This document shows positions 27,664 through 36,444 of a stretch of DNA of 64,000 nt, one piece after another; the first letter of the stretch is position 1; every line of letters starts with the position of its first letter. Source of the stretch: Bifidobacteriaceae bacterium (GTDB taxonomy: Bacteria; Actinomycetota; Actinomycetes; Actinomycetales; WQXJ01). The DNA is taken from positions 62,001 to 126,000 of the forward strand of contig JAISSX010000037.1 in the NCBI GenBank assembly GCA_031272885.1, given 5' to 3'. The translations under genes and the position numbers were made by a program. The notes beneath the pieces are model-generated. The model had not been told where the DNA came from. It worked only from the letters and a program-made list of their open reading frames with translations, and did not search any database.

Positions 27664-29133
27664 ATGATTGCTGCACGCCGTCGTGTCAGCGGCAAACTCA
27701 TCGTCATCGTGCTTCTGTTGATCGCCCTGATCGTGCCCGCCTTCTTCGGCGCCCACCACGAAGAATCCGACGAGTTGGGCCAAGACCTGAGCTTGTGGCT
27801 GTGCCTGCCGTTTGTTGGCATGTTGCTGTCAATCGCCATCGTGCCGCTGTTCAAGGTCCACTGGTGGGAGAAGAACCTGCTCAACGCGGCCATCGGCTGG
27901 TCGCTGGTGTTCCTGGTGCCGTTCGCCATCATCTATGGGCCGGGACAAGCCGGGCATGACTTCTACCACGCCATGCTGCTGGACTACCTGCCGTTCATCG
28001 TGCTGCTGTGGGGCCTGTTCGCCGTCTCCGGCGGCATTGTGGTCAAGGGTTCCCTGTCCGGTTCGCCGCTGGTCAACACCGTGCTGTTGGCCATTGGCAC
28101 CGTGCTGGCCAGTTGTATCGGCACTACCGGCGCTTCCATGGTGATGATCCGGCCGCTGCTGCGGGCCAACGCCTGGCGTGAGAAGCGGGCTCACATCGTG
28201 GTGTTTTTCATCTTCCTGGTCTCGAACATCGGTGGCTGCCTGACGCCGGTGGGTGACCCACCGCTGTTCCTTGGTTTCCTGCGCGGCGTGCCGTTCTTCT
28301 GGACCATGCGACTGGCGCCCATCTTGGCGCTCAACGTGGTGGTCCTGTTGGGCGTGTTCTTCCTGATGGACCGGCGGTTGCACGGCAAGGAGATCGCGGC
28401 CGGACGCTGGCCGGAACTGCCGTTGGACGGCAGCCCCAAGGAACGCATCCGGGTCTACGGCCTGCACAACTTGGCCTTCCTGGCCGGCATTGTGGGGGCC
28501 GTCATCCTGTCCGGCATCCTGGGCCAACTGGACTCGTGGCAGGACCTGGGGCTGCCATTCTTCTACGGTCTGAAGCTGCCGCTCAACAACGTGATCCAGA
28601 TGGTGTTGATCATCATCTGCGGCATCTTGTCGATCATGATCACCAACTCCGAATACCACGCTGCCAACAACTTCAACTGGGGGGCCATACAAGAGGTGGC
28701 CTGCCTGTTCATCGGCATCTTCGTCACCATGATCCCGGCCCTGGCGATCCTGCACGCCCGGGGCGACCAGTTGGGGTTGACCGAACCGTGGCAGTTCTTC
28801 TGGGTTACCGGTGGCCTGTCCTCGTTCCTTGATAACGCCCCCACTTACCTGGTGTTCATGACCACGGCCGCTGCCCTGCCCACCGGGGCCGGGGCGTTGA
28901 CCACTACCATCGGCACCATTGCGCCGTCGCTGCTTCTGGCCGTTTCGGCCGGCGCCGTGTTCATGGGCGCCAACACGTACATCGGCAATGCGCCCAACTT
29001 CATGGTCCGGTCCATCGCCGTGCAGCATGACGTCAAAATGCCCAGTTTCTTCGGCTACATGAGCTGGTCCGGCCGGTTCCTCATCCCGCTGTTCCTGTTG
29101 GACACGGTGATTTTCTTCGTCCTGCTGCAGTAG
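27664..29133 (+). CDS. Sodium:proton antiporter of the NhaD/ion-transporter superfamily
   Basis: A 489-residue membrane protein with about twelve hydrophobic segments. Two similar halves carry the motifs SNIGGCLTPVGDPPLFLGF and ANTYIGNAPNFMVRSIA, typical of NhaD and CitMHS-like carriers in which unwound helices bind the ion. ITNSEYHAANNFNWGAIQEVACLF is also conserved in this family. The start ATG follows AAGGA by about ten bases. TTGACT/TAGACT-like sequences lie upstream (TAGACT at 27626). Whether it moves Na+ or a carboxylate cannot be settled; antiporter is the better fit. Confidence 0.8.
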   Translation: MIAARRRVSGKLIVIVLLLIALIVPAFFGAHHEESDELGQDLSLWLCLPFVGMLLSIAIVPLFKVHWWEKNLLNAAIGWSLVFLVPFAIIYGPGQAGHDFYHAMLLDYLPFIVLLWGLFAVSGGIVVKGSLSGSPLVNTVLLAIGTVLASCIGTTGASMVMIRPLLRANAWREKRAHIVVFFIFLVSNIGGCLTPVGDPPLFLGFLRGVPFFWTMRLAPILALNVVVLLGVFFLMDRRLHGKEIAAGRWPELPLDGSPKERIRVYGLHNLAFLAGIVGAVILSGILGQLDSWQDLGLPFFYGLKLPLNNVIQMVLIIICGILSIMITNSEYHAANNFNWGAIQEVACLFIGIFVTMIPALAILHARGDQLGLTEPWQFFWVTGGLSSFLDNAPTYLVFMTTAAALPTGAGALTTTIGTIAPSLLLAVSAGAVFMGANTYIGNAPNFMVRSIAVQHDVKMPSFFGYMSWSGRFLIPLFLLDTVIFFVLLQ

Positions 29134-29383
29134 CCACCGGCCCGTACCACCGGCCTGGGTAGTTCTACCTTTTGTTGCTGTTTGACCAGCTAGGACACCC
29201 GAAAACGACCCAATTCAATGGGCATTATTACCCGCAACCGTATCGGCCATTAGCGGTGGCTCCGCCGGGAAGGTAGTGTCGATTCTAGCTGGTCTTCCCC
29301 GCGGCTGAGATCCCCCTAGAGAGCCCAACCTGCTGTAGAGCCTTGATCAGTGGCATTAGTCCCAGTTGTAAAGGATGTAAGCG

Positions 29384-32300
29384 ATGAGATCGCTGTCGCC
29401 TGCCGCTGCCCCAAACCCCTACCGCCGCCTGGCCACCCGCCTGTCCCTCCTAGCGGTAGCCGCCATGGCGCTCGGTTCGGGCGCCATCGGGCAAACCCTG
29501 GCCGCCCCGCCGGTCGAAGCCGCCCAGAACATTGTTGTGCAGGGCGTGGGTGACCCGTTCCATTCGGCCCACTACTACATCGGCGCCACCGAAGTGGGCC
29601 TGATCGATCAGAAGATCCCCGACGGCACCGCCATCCGGGACGCCGCCCTGTACGGCCTGACCTCCGAAGAACCCGAACCGGACATCTTCACCTGGCCGGC
29701 CGGCGCCAAGTCCTTCGCCGGCTGGTTCACCACGGCGGCCGATGCCGCCGCGGCCGCGGATTCCCCGGCCTATGACACCAATCGCTTCGACTTCAACTCC
29801 ACCGCCCCGATCAACGACGACATCTACCTGTACGCCGCCTTCTACTACGACTACCTGGTGGGCTTCCTCAGCCACGCGGGCGATGTCATCCAGTCCAACC
29901 TGGTGGCCAGCGGCGGCGCCCTACCCACCTTCACCAACCACCACCTGCTGGGCACCCCACAAGGCCAGATCCTGGACTCCTGGTACACCAACGCCGCGCT
30001 GACCGCACCCGCCACCGGCCCGGTCAACTCCGACCTGACGCTGTACCCCAAGTTTGTGGGCGTCCAATACGTCATCTTCGACTCCCAGGGTGGCTCGCTG
30101 GTGGACTTCGCCCCCACCAAGACCGGCCAAACCCTGGACGCCCTGCCCACGCCCACCAAGACCGGCTACATCCTGGACGGCTGGTCCACCACCTCTGCCT
30201 GCACCGCGGGCACCATGTGGGATGTCGATGACCCGGTGAACAGCGACTTCACGCTCTACGCCTGCTGGAGCCCGGACCCGGACGCCCGGGCGGACGTCAA
30301 GGTCATCTTCTGGTTCGAAAAGCCCAACCAGGGCGTGGCCGCAGTGCCACTGAACACGGACTACTACGACTTTGCCAAGACCGTCACCCTGACCAACCGG
30401 CCCGTCGGCGAAGCGATCGAGACCACGGTGGCGGCCATCCCGGCATCGGGCACCGGCGGCCATCCCAGCCTCAACAGCGCCACGGCGGACCTGAAGGGGG
30501 CCGACCCGTGGAACCCCACCGACTGGACGGCCAATTCCGCCACCGTGCTGGGAGACGGCAACACCATCATCAACGTCTTCTACAAGCGCACCGTCTACAC
30601 CATCATCTTCAACCTCAACGGCGGCAGCCTGACAGACAACGCCACCTCCGTCACCTACACCGGCACCCAGTACGTATTGCAGGCCAAGGTGGGCCAGAAC
30701 ATAGCGGCCGAATTCCCCATCTCCGATTCCGGCCGCATGACCCTGACCGGCTCCGGCAGCACGCCCTACTTCACCCAGTTCGACACCTTCAGCCCGGCGT
30801 TGCGCGGCTCCGGCGAAACCAGTTGGATCAGCTCGCGGCCCATCTTCTCTTGGGACATGACGCCCACCAGCGGCACCACCATCACCACCCGAGCCGCCTG
30901 GACCGCTTCCAACCACACGGTCTACTTCCACGAAATGAAGGAGCAACTGCTGGGCGACACCTCCACCCCCACCGCCTTCCGCGGTAAGGACTTCGTGGAG
31001 GACACCAACCTCAGCGCCCTGCGCTACTTCACCTATTCGTCCCACTACGGCAAGCCGATCGAAGGCTTCACCATCGGCGACAACGACTACCAAGCCCTGA
31101 ACAGCGTCGGCGCGCCCGCCACCGGCGGGAACGTCACCCAGTACTACCGCTACTACTCCCGTGTGCGCGGCACCTTGACGTTCGACGCCTCTGGCGGCCA
31201 GGCCACCTTCCAGGACGCCACCGTGACGCTGTTGGGCGTTTACGGCGTCAGCTTGCTCGCCAACCCCAACGCCTACAGCGGCGCCTATGGCAACATCATG
31301 TTCGAACAGCCGCTTAGCTGGCTGGATGTGGCCAACAATGTCACCCCAGAGTTGGACAACGACGACTACTACTTCGGCGGCTGGTACTGGGATCCGGACT
31401 TCGGCCGGCCCGTCAACTGGGCTACCGACACGATGCCGGCCGGTGACACCACGGTCTACGCCCAGTGGCTGCTGAACCCGCACAACGTCTGGTTCTACCC
31501 GTCTGTCGAGGCCGCTGACGACAACCCGTTTGCCGGCTCCCCTCAGTCGGTGCCCGATGGCGCCGTGCCCACTTCCGTACCAGCGCTCAGCAACGACACC
31601 CAGGTCTACCTGGATGGGACTGGCCACTATGTCATCGCCACAGTGGATGATCCCGACAACTGGCACCTAGGCGAGTTCACCAGTTGGGTCACCCCGTTGA
31701 CCGTCCAGGGCCTGACCGCCTACGTGCCCTATGACCCGGCCACCGTGGCGGTCTACCGCGACATCAAGGTCTACGCCACCTACAAGACCGAAGGCATCGA
31801 AGTCAGTTTCGAACCGGGCGCCGGCACTTGGACGGACACGTCCACCACCGAAACCCGCACCGAAACCACCACCTTCACCATCGGCACCGACACCCGCCTG
31901 TGGCTGCGTCAGACCGTGGCCGCACCCGCCGGCCAGGTGTTCTTGGGCTGGCAGCGGGACGGCAGCGGGCGGCTGTACTATCCGGGCCAGATCTACCGGG
32001 TCACCGGAACCACCCACTTTGTGGCCCTCTACCTGCCGCTGGATGACGCCGTCATGCTGCGCTACCACGCCAATGACGTGCCCGGCGTGACCCGGTCCGA
32101 TTCGGTGGCGGCCTACCCGCTGTCGGTGCAGAAGAACGCCTCGGCCCACCTGCTGCGGGTCGAAGGCGCCTTCGGGTTGGACTTCGAGCGGCCCGGTTTC
32201 GACTTTGTCGGCTGGAGCGAGACTCGCCTGGATGACCTGGCCTGGGATGACCCCACCCCGGCGGGAGTGACGGCGCCAGGTGACAGCATCTCGATCGGTA

Positions 32301-33157
32301 CGGTCGATGTCGACCTGTACGGGGTGTGGCGTCAGGCCGTCTACACGGTCACCTATGCGCCCGGCCTGCACGGTTCATGGCTGGCCACCGCTACCGGCTA
32401 CCTGTTCGAGCATGTCGCCTACGGGGCCGACACCCCGGCGGTCTCTGGCAGCCTGCCGCACGATGCCGGGTGGCAGTTCACGGGTTGGGCGCCGGCGGTG
32501 GCGGCCACCGTGACACAGGACGTGGTCTACATCGCCCAGTGGGAGCGCGCCTACTACGCCGTGACCTATGCGCCCGGTGACCACGGGACCTGGGCCACCA
32601 CCGATCCTTCGGGTGCGCCGGCCGCCCAGGCCACCGGCGTGTACTACTTCAGCGGCCTGGTACACGGCGCCTGGACGCCGGCCGCACCGACCGACACGCC
32701 GCATGAGGACGGCTGGACGTTCGTCGGTTGGGCGCCGGTGCGGTCCCAGACGGTGACAGAATCGACCGTCTATGTGGCCCAGTGGGAGCGCGTGCCCGGG
32801 CAGCGTTCGTCGACGCCGCCGGCCACCACCACGCCGCCGGCCAGCCAAAGCCCCAGCCCCAGCCCCAGCCCCCAGTCGACCGATGACCCGTCACCCACAC
32901 TGGCGCCATCGCCATCGCCATCGGTGGCCGGGCCCACAGTGCAGAACACAGCGGGCGGCACGCCCAACCCGCAGGGGTCAGGCGCCACCGCCTCCATCAA
33001 GCCGACCCCGGTCGCGGCCGTGCCGGGCCAGACGCTTGAGGTTACCGGCACGGTTGGGGCCGGCGTCGCCCTGGTCCTGGCCGGCTTCTGCCTGGCCGTG
33101 GGTGCCGCCATGGTGTTGGCGGCCGGCCGCAGGCAAGAGGCGCGGCACCGGGCCTAA
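29384..33157 (+). CDS. Giant secreted protein with InlB-type B repeats and a C-terminal anchor
   Basis: A 1257-residue surface protein. A signal peptide covers about residues 1-46 (long, ending near VEAAQ). The body contains Listeria-Bacteroides (InlB B / Flg_new) repeats, recognised by GYILDGWSTTSAC...FTLYACW near 250-300, GFDFVGWSET...VDLYGVW near 940-985, and two close copies near 985-1140 with YTVTYAPG, W(Q/T)F(T/V)GWAP and V(V/T)YIAQWER-type cores. A Pro/Ser linker of SPSP units follows. The last 40 residues are LEVTG, a hydrophobic segment and RRQEARHRA, a sorting-signal layout with a non-canonical LPxTG. The start follows AAAGGATG. Function is probably adhesion or polymer binding; no enzyme domain is seen. 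Confidence 0.85.
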   Translation: MRSLSPAAAPNPYRRLATRLSLLAVAAMALGSGAIGQTLAAPPVEAAQNIVVQGVGDPFHSAHYYIGATEVGLIDQKIPDGTAIRDAALYGLTSEEPEPDIFTWPAGAKSFAGWFTTAADAAAAADSPAYDTNRFDFNSTAPINDDIYLYAAFYYDYLVGFLSHAGDVIQSNLVASGGALPTFTNHHLLGTPQGQILDSWYTNAALTAPATGPVNSDLTLYPKFVGVQYVIFDSQGGSLVDFAPTKTGQTLDALPTPTKTGYILDGWSTTSACTAGTMWDVDDPVNSDFTLYACWSPDPDARADVKVIFWFEKPNQGVAAVPLNTDYYDFAKTVTLTNRPVGEAIETTVAAIPASGTGGHPSLNSATADLKGADPWNPTDWTANSATVLGDGNTIINVFYKRTVYTIIFNLNGGSLTDNATSVTYTGTQYVLQAKVGQNIAAEFPISDSGRMTLTGSGSTPYFTQFDTFSPALRGSGETSWISSRPIFSWDMTPTSGTTITTRAAWTASNHTVYFHEMKEQLLGDTSTPTAFRGKDFVEDTNLSALRYFTYSSHYGKPIEGFTIGDNDYQALNSVGAPATGGNVTQYYRYYSRVRGTLTFDASGGQATFQDATVTLLGVYGVSLLANPNAYSGAYGNIMFEQPLSWLDVANNVTPELDNDDYYFGGWYWDPDFGRPVNWATDTMPAGDTTVYAQWLLNPHNVWFYPSVEAADDNPFAGSPQSVPDGAVPTSVPALSNDTQVYLDGTGHYVIATVDDPDNWHLGEFTSWVTPLTVQGLTAYVPYDPATVAVYRDIKVYATYKTEGIEVSFEPGAGTWTDTSTTETRTETTTFTIGTDTRLWLRQTVAAPAGQVFLGWQRDGSGRLYYPGQIYRVTGTTHFVALYLPLDDAVMLRYHANDVPGVTRSDSVAAYPLSVQKNASAHLLRVEGAFGLDFERPGFDFVGWSETRLDDLAWDDPTPAGVTAPGDSISIGTVDVDLYGVWRQAVYTVTYAPGLHGSWLATATGYLFEHVAYGADTPAVSGSLPHDAGWQFTGWAPAVAATVTQDVVYIAQWERAYYAVTYAPGDHGTWATTDPSGAPAAQATGVYYFSGLVHGAWTPAAPTDTPHEDGWTFVGWAPVRSQTVTESTVYVAQWERVPGQRSSTPPATTTPPASQSPSPSPSPQSTDDPSPTLAPSPSPSVAGPTVQNTAGGTPNPQGSGATASIKPTPVAAVPGQTLEVTGTVGAGVALVLAGFCLAVGAAMVLAAGRRQEARHRA

Positions 33158-33172
33158 GGGCTTGAGCTTACT

Positions 33173-33206
33173 TGATGCCCGGGGGTTGCTGGGACCCCGG
33201 GCATCA
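33173..33206. terminator. Bidirectional terminator between the surface-protein gene and galE
   Basis: TGATGCCCGGGG and CCCCGGGCATCA form a perfect 12-base-pair stem with a ten-base loop between convergent genes. T-runs are short, so it may act partly as a transcript-end stabiliser. Confidence 0.75.
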
Positions 33207-33222
33207 GCCCGCTGCCAACCGG

Positions 33223-34200
33223 TCAGAGCGCTATGCGGCGCGGCCCGGCCTGCCAGGCCCGCCAGGCCGAGTCGACGATGGAACGCAGGTCATGCTGCGC
33301 CTTCCATTCGAAGACCTGCTCAATCCGGTCCACGTCACCGATCAACACCGGCGGGTCACCCGGCCGGCGGGCCGTCACCTGCGGCGTCACATCAAGGCCG
33401 GAGATCTCGCCGATCATCTCGATCACCTCGCGGACCGAGTTGCCGTTACCGGTGCCGATGTTGAAGACGTCGAACGGGCGTTCATCGCGTTCCAGGTAAT
33501 CCAGCGCGATCAGGTGGGCGTTGGCCAGGTCAACCACATGGACGTAGTCACGCACACAGGTGCCGTCCGGCGTGGGGTAGTCATCGCCGAAGATGGCCGG
33601 GCGGGCGCCCTGCTGCAGTTTCTCCAACACCATTGGGATCAGGTTCAGCACGGCCGGATCGCCTAGTTCCTCCCAGCCGGCCCCCGCCACGTTGAAATAG
33701 CGCAGGTTGACACCCCGCAGGCCCCATGCCCGGGCAGCGTCCCGCACCAGCCATTCGCTGACCAGTTTCGATTCACCGTACGGGTTGATGGGCTTCATGG
33801 TGATGTCTTCACGCACCCGGGCCACATTGGGTTCGCCGTAGGTGGCGGCCGATGACGAGAACACCATCCGGTCTACCCCGGCCGCCTGCATGGCCAGCAG
33901 CAGGTTGGCCATGCCGCCGACATTCTGCTGGTAGTACCAGGCGGGCCGCTGCACCGATTCGCCCACCTGTTTGCGGCCGGCCACGTGGATCACCGCAGTG
34001 CAGCCATCCAGGGCGGCCTGGATGCGGGGAATCTCGGCCGTGTCCGCCAGGTCCATCTGCACCAGCGTGGCGCCGCCGATCCGTTCCGGGACACCGGTGG
34101 ACAGGTCATCCAACACCACCACATGGTGCCCGGCCTGTTGCAGCAACCGCACAATGTGGGCTCCGATGTAGCCAGCCCCGCCCGTTACGCAAATCGACAT
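33223..34200 (-). CDS. galE: UDP-glucose 4-epimerase
   Basis: A 325-residue extended SDR that interconverts UDP-glucose and UDP-galactose using bound NAD. VTGGAGYIGAHIV is the nucleotide motif, SSSAATYGEP contains the catalytic Ser, and NPYGESK the Tyr and Lys pair. FGDDYPTPDGTCVRDYVHVVDLA is a strong GalE block. The ATG has GAGAGGG about six bases upstream. It lies 48 bases downstream of the cation exporter on the same strand. It could serve galactose released by the two glycosidases in the first 10 kb or supply envelope sugars. Confidence 0.93.
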   Translation of the reverse strand: MSICVTGGAGYIGAHIVRLLQQAGHHVVVLDDLSTGVPERIGGATLVQMDLADTAEIPRIQAALDGCTAVIHVAGRKQVGESVQRPAWYYQQNVGGMANLLLAMQAAGVDRMVFSSSAATYGEPNVARVREDITMKPINPYGESKLVSEWLVRDAARAWGLRGVNLRYFNVAGAGWEELGDPAVLNLIPMVLEKLQQGARPAIFGDDYPTPDGTCVRDYVHVVDLANAHLIALDYLERDERPFDVFNIGTGNGNSVREVIEMIGEISGLDVTPQVTARRPGDPPVLIGDVDRIEQVFEWKAQHDLRSIVDSAWRAWQAGPRRIAL

Positions 34201-34248
34201 GGTTACCCTCTCGGCTGATTGGTGAACCTGCGCGCACCATGCTAGCCG

Positions 34249-35181
34249 TCAGGGGTGGAGGCCCGTTTCGGTGTGGTCCGCCGGTTCGATCTGGAAGGTG
34301 GAATGCTCCAGGTCGAAGTCACCCGCCAGGCAGCCGGCCATCTGGTCCAACAGTTCGTGGTAGGCCTGGGGTGTGAACGCTTCTGGGCGCACCACCACGT
34401 GGGCGGTCAGCGCCGCCAAACCCGAAGTGATGGTCCAGGCGTGCAGGTCATGGACCGAGATCACCCCGGGCAGCGCCTCCAGGTGCGCCCGCACCTCGGC
34501 CAGGTCCATGTCCTGCGGCGTGGCCTCCATCAACACCCGCACCACGTCCCTGAGCAGCGCAAACGCCCGCGGCACGATCAGGCAGGCGATCACCAGGGAG
34601 GCCACGGCATCGGCCCTCAGCCAGCCCGTCCAGGCGATCACGGCGCCGGACGCGATCACCGCCACCGAACCCAGCGAATCCCCCACCACCTCCAGGTAGG
34701 CGCCCCGCACGTTGATCGACTCCTTGCGGCCCGCCCGCAGGATCAGCAGCGATATGGCGTTGGCGGCCAGGCCGATGGCGGCAATCACCATCACGGGCCC
34801 GGCCTTGACTTCGCCCGGGTGGACCAGGCGGCGCACACCCTCTACGGCCACGCTGACCGCGATCGCCACCACCACCAGGCCGTTGGTCAGGGCGGCCAAC
34901 ACCTCGAGGCGCTTCAGGCCGAACGTCCGAGTGGCGGTAGGCGGCCGGTTGGCCAACGAGGTGGCCACCAGGGCGAAAGCCAACCCGGCGGCATCGGCCG
35001 TCATGTGGCCCGCGTCCGCCAACAGGGCCAACGAACCGCTGACGATGGCGCCCACCACCTCGGCCACCAGAACCAGCGACGTGAGGGCCAGCGCCCAGGC
35101 CAGGCGGCCCCGGTGGCCGCTGCCACCAGCCAGGCCATGGCTGTGCCCGTGACCTTGGCCTCCATCATGTCCGTGCCCCAC
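34249..35181 (-). CDS. Cation diffusion facilitator (zinc-type metal exporter)
   Basis: A 310-residue CDF family exporter with six membrane segments. The N-terminus is a His-rich metal-binding tail (GHGHDGGQGHGHSHG). LLADAGHMTADAAGL is the first metal-site block (HxxxD) and EVVGDSLGSVAVI supplies the matching site in TM5. A cytoplasmic domain with VHDLHAWTI follows. The start chosen is GTG at 35181, just before the His-rich tail; the frame stays open to 35292, but that would run into the divergent oxidoreductase gene. A CACAAT box ends six bases before this GTG, so the message may be leaderless. Confidence 0.87.
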   Translation of the reverse strand: MGHGHDGGQGHGHSHGLAGGSGHRGRLAWALALTSLVLVAEVVGAIVSGSLALLADAGHMTADAAGLAFALVATSLANRPPTATRTFGLKRLEVLAALTNGLVVVAIAVSVAVEGVRRLVHPGEVKAGPVMVIAAIGLAANAISLLILRAGRKESINVRGAYLEVVGDSLGSVAVIASGAVIAWTGWLRADAVASLVIACLIVPRAFALLRDVVRVLMEATPQDMDLAEVRAHLEALPGVISVHDLHAWTITSGLAALTAHVVVRPEAFTPQAYHELLDQMAGCLAGDFDLEHSTFQIEPADHTETGLHP

Positions 35182-35290
35182 CCGATGATTGTGCCCTACA
35201 GCTGTTGTAACTGGGAAGGACGCCACTAGTGTGGTGGCTACCAGCCCCGGCGTGGTCCAAAGTGGGGCCCAAGCGAGGGGAGAGCGCACC

Positions 35291-36301
35291 ATGGCGACGA
35301 TTCAAGACCCGATGGCGGCCCCGGTGTTGCGGTGGGGCGTGATCGGCGCCGGCGGCATCGCCGACACCGTCATCACCAATCTGCAGGCGGCCACCCGGCA
35401 GGAACTGGTGGCGGTAGGCGCCCGGTCGGCCGAGCGGGCCCAGGCGTTCGCGGACAAGTTCGGCGCGGCGCGGGCCTATGGCTCCTATGAGGAACTGGTG
35501 GCGGATGACCAGGTGCAGGTGGTCTACGTTGCCACCACCCACAACACCCACTATCCGGCCGCCAAGCTGGCCCTCGAAGCCGGCAAACACGTCCTGATGG
35601 AAAAGGCCTTCACCGTCAACCAGCGCGAAGCGGCCGAACTGGCCGAACTGGCGGCGGCCCGCGGGCTGTTCCTGATGGAAGCGATGTGGACCCGGTTCTT
35701 GCCGCACATGGTTGAACTGCGCGAACGGGTGGCCGCCGGGGTGATCGGTGACCCGCTGTACTTCAGTGCCGACTTCGGCTTCCGCAACGAGTTCGACCCG
35801 GACACCCGCTTCTACAGCCCGGAACTGGGCGGCGGGGCGCTGCTGGACCGCGGCATCTATCCGATCTCGGCCGCCGTCAGCCTGTTCGGGCTGCCCGAAG
35901 CGGTGGTGTCCGCCGCCACGTTGGCGCCCAGCGGCGTGGACGCCCAGTTCTGCGCCATCCTGGACTATCCCTCCAAGGGGGCCCAGGCGGTGGTCGAATC
36001 AGCCCTCAACGTGACCACGCCGCAGGCCGCCCTGCTGGCCGGCAGCGCGGGCATGGTCAAACTGCCGGCGCCGTTCTGGGCGCCCACCGCGCTGGAGATC
36101 GCCGTCGAAGGCAAGGAACCGGAGGTGTGGCGCTACCAGACGGTTGGCCGCGGCTACGAGTACCAGATCGCCGAGGTGGCCCGCCGGGTGGCGGCCGGTG
36201 AAACCGAGTCCCCGGTCATGCCGGTGGCCGAGACGGTGGCGATCATGGGACTGATGGACACGATCCGAGCCCAATGCGGCATCACTTTGCCGGGGGACTG
36301 A
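35291..36301 (+). CDS. Gfo/Idh/MocA family oxidoreductase
   Basis: A 336-residue NAD(P)-dependent sugar or polyol dehydrogenase. WGVIGAGGIADTVI is the Rossmann motif, GKHVLMEKAFTVN the EKP-like block (here EKA, an Ala where Pro is usual), and LGGGALLDRGIYPISAA the substrate-domain block. EAMWTRFLPHM resembles the trans-dihydrodiol/xylose dehydrogenase branch. ATG is eight bases after GGGGAG. It stands alone, ending 67 bases before tRNA-Glu. Substrate is not assignable. Confidence 0.85.
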   Translation: MATIQDPMAAPVLRWGVIGAGGIADTVITNLQAATRQELVAVGARSAERAQAFADKFGAARAYGSYEELVADDQVQVVYVATTHNTHYPAAKLALEAGKHVLMEKAFTVNQREAAELAELAAARGLFLMEAMWTRFLPHMVELRERVAAGVIGDPLYFSADFGFRNEFDPDTRFYSPELGGGALLDRGIYPISAAVSLFGLPEAVVSAATLAPSGVDAQFCAILDYPSKGAQAVVESALNVTTPQAALLAGSAGMVKLPAPFWAPTALEIAVEGKEPEVWRYQTVGRGYEYQIAEVARRVAAGETESPVMPVAETVAIMGLMDTIRAQCGITLPGD

Positions 36302-36368
36302 CCGTCGCGTAGGATTGGCCGGGCTTGCGGGTGCCACCCAGTGGCCGCGCAGGCACCAGCCAGTCCAA

Positions 36369-36441
36369 GCCCCCATCGTCTAGAGGCCTAGGACACCGCC
36401 CTTTCACGGCGGCGGCACCGGTTCGAATCCGGTTGGGGGTG
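36369..36441 (+). tRNA. tRNA-Glu(TTC)
   Basis: A 73-base cloverleaf with acceptor GCCCCCA pairing with TGGGGGT (one G-T pair), anticodon loop CTTTCAC with TTC at 36403-36405, and T arm CCGG-TTCGAAT-CCGG. CCA is not encoded. The stop codon of the convergent beta-helix gene lies only three bases past its end. Confidence 0.96.
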
Positions 36442-36444
36442 CTG

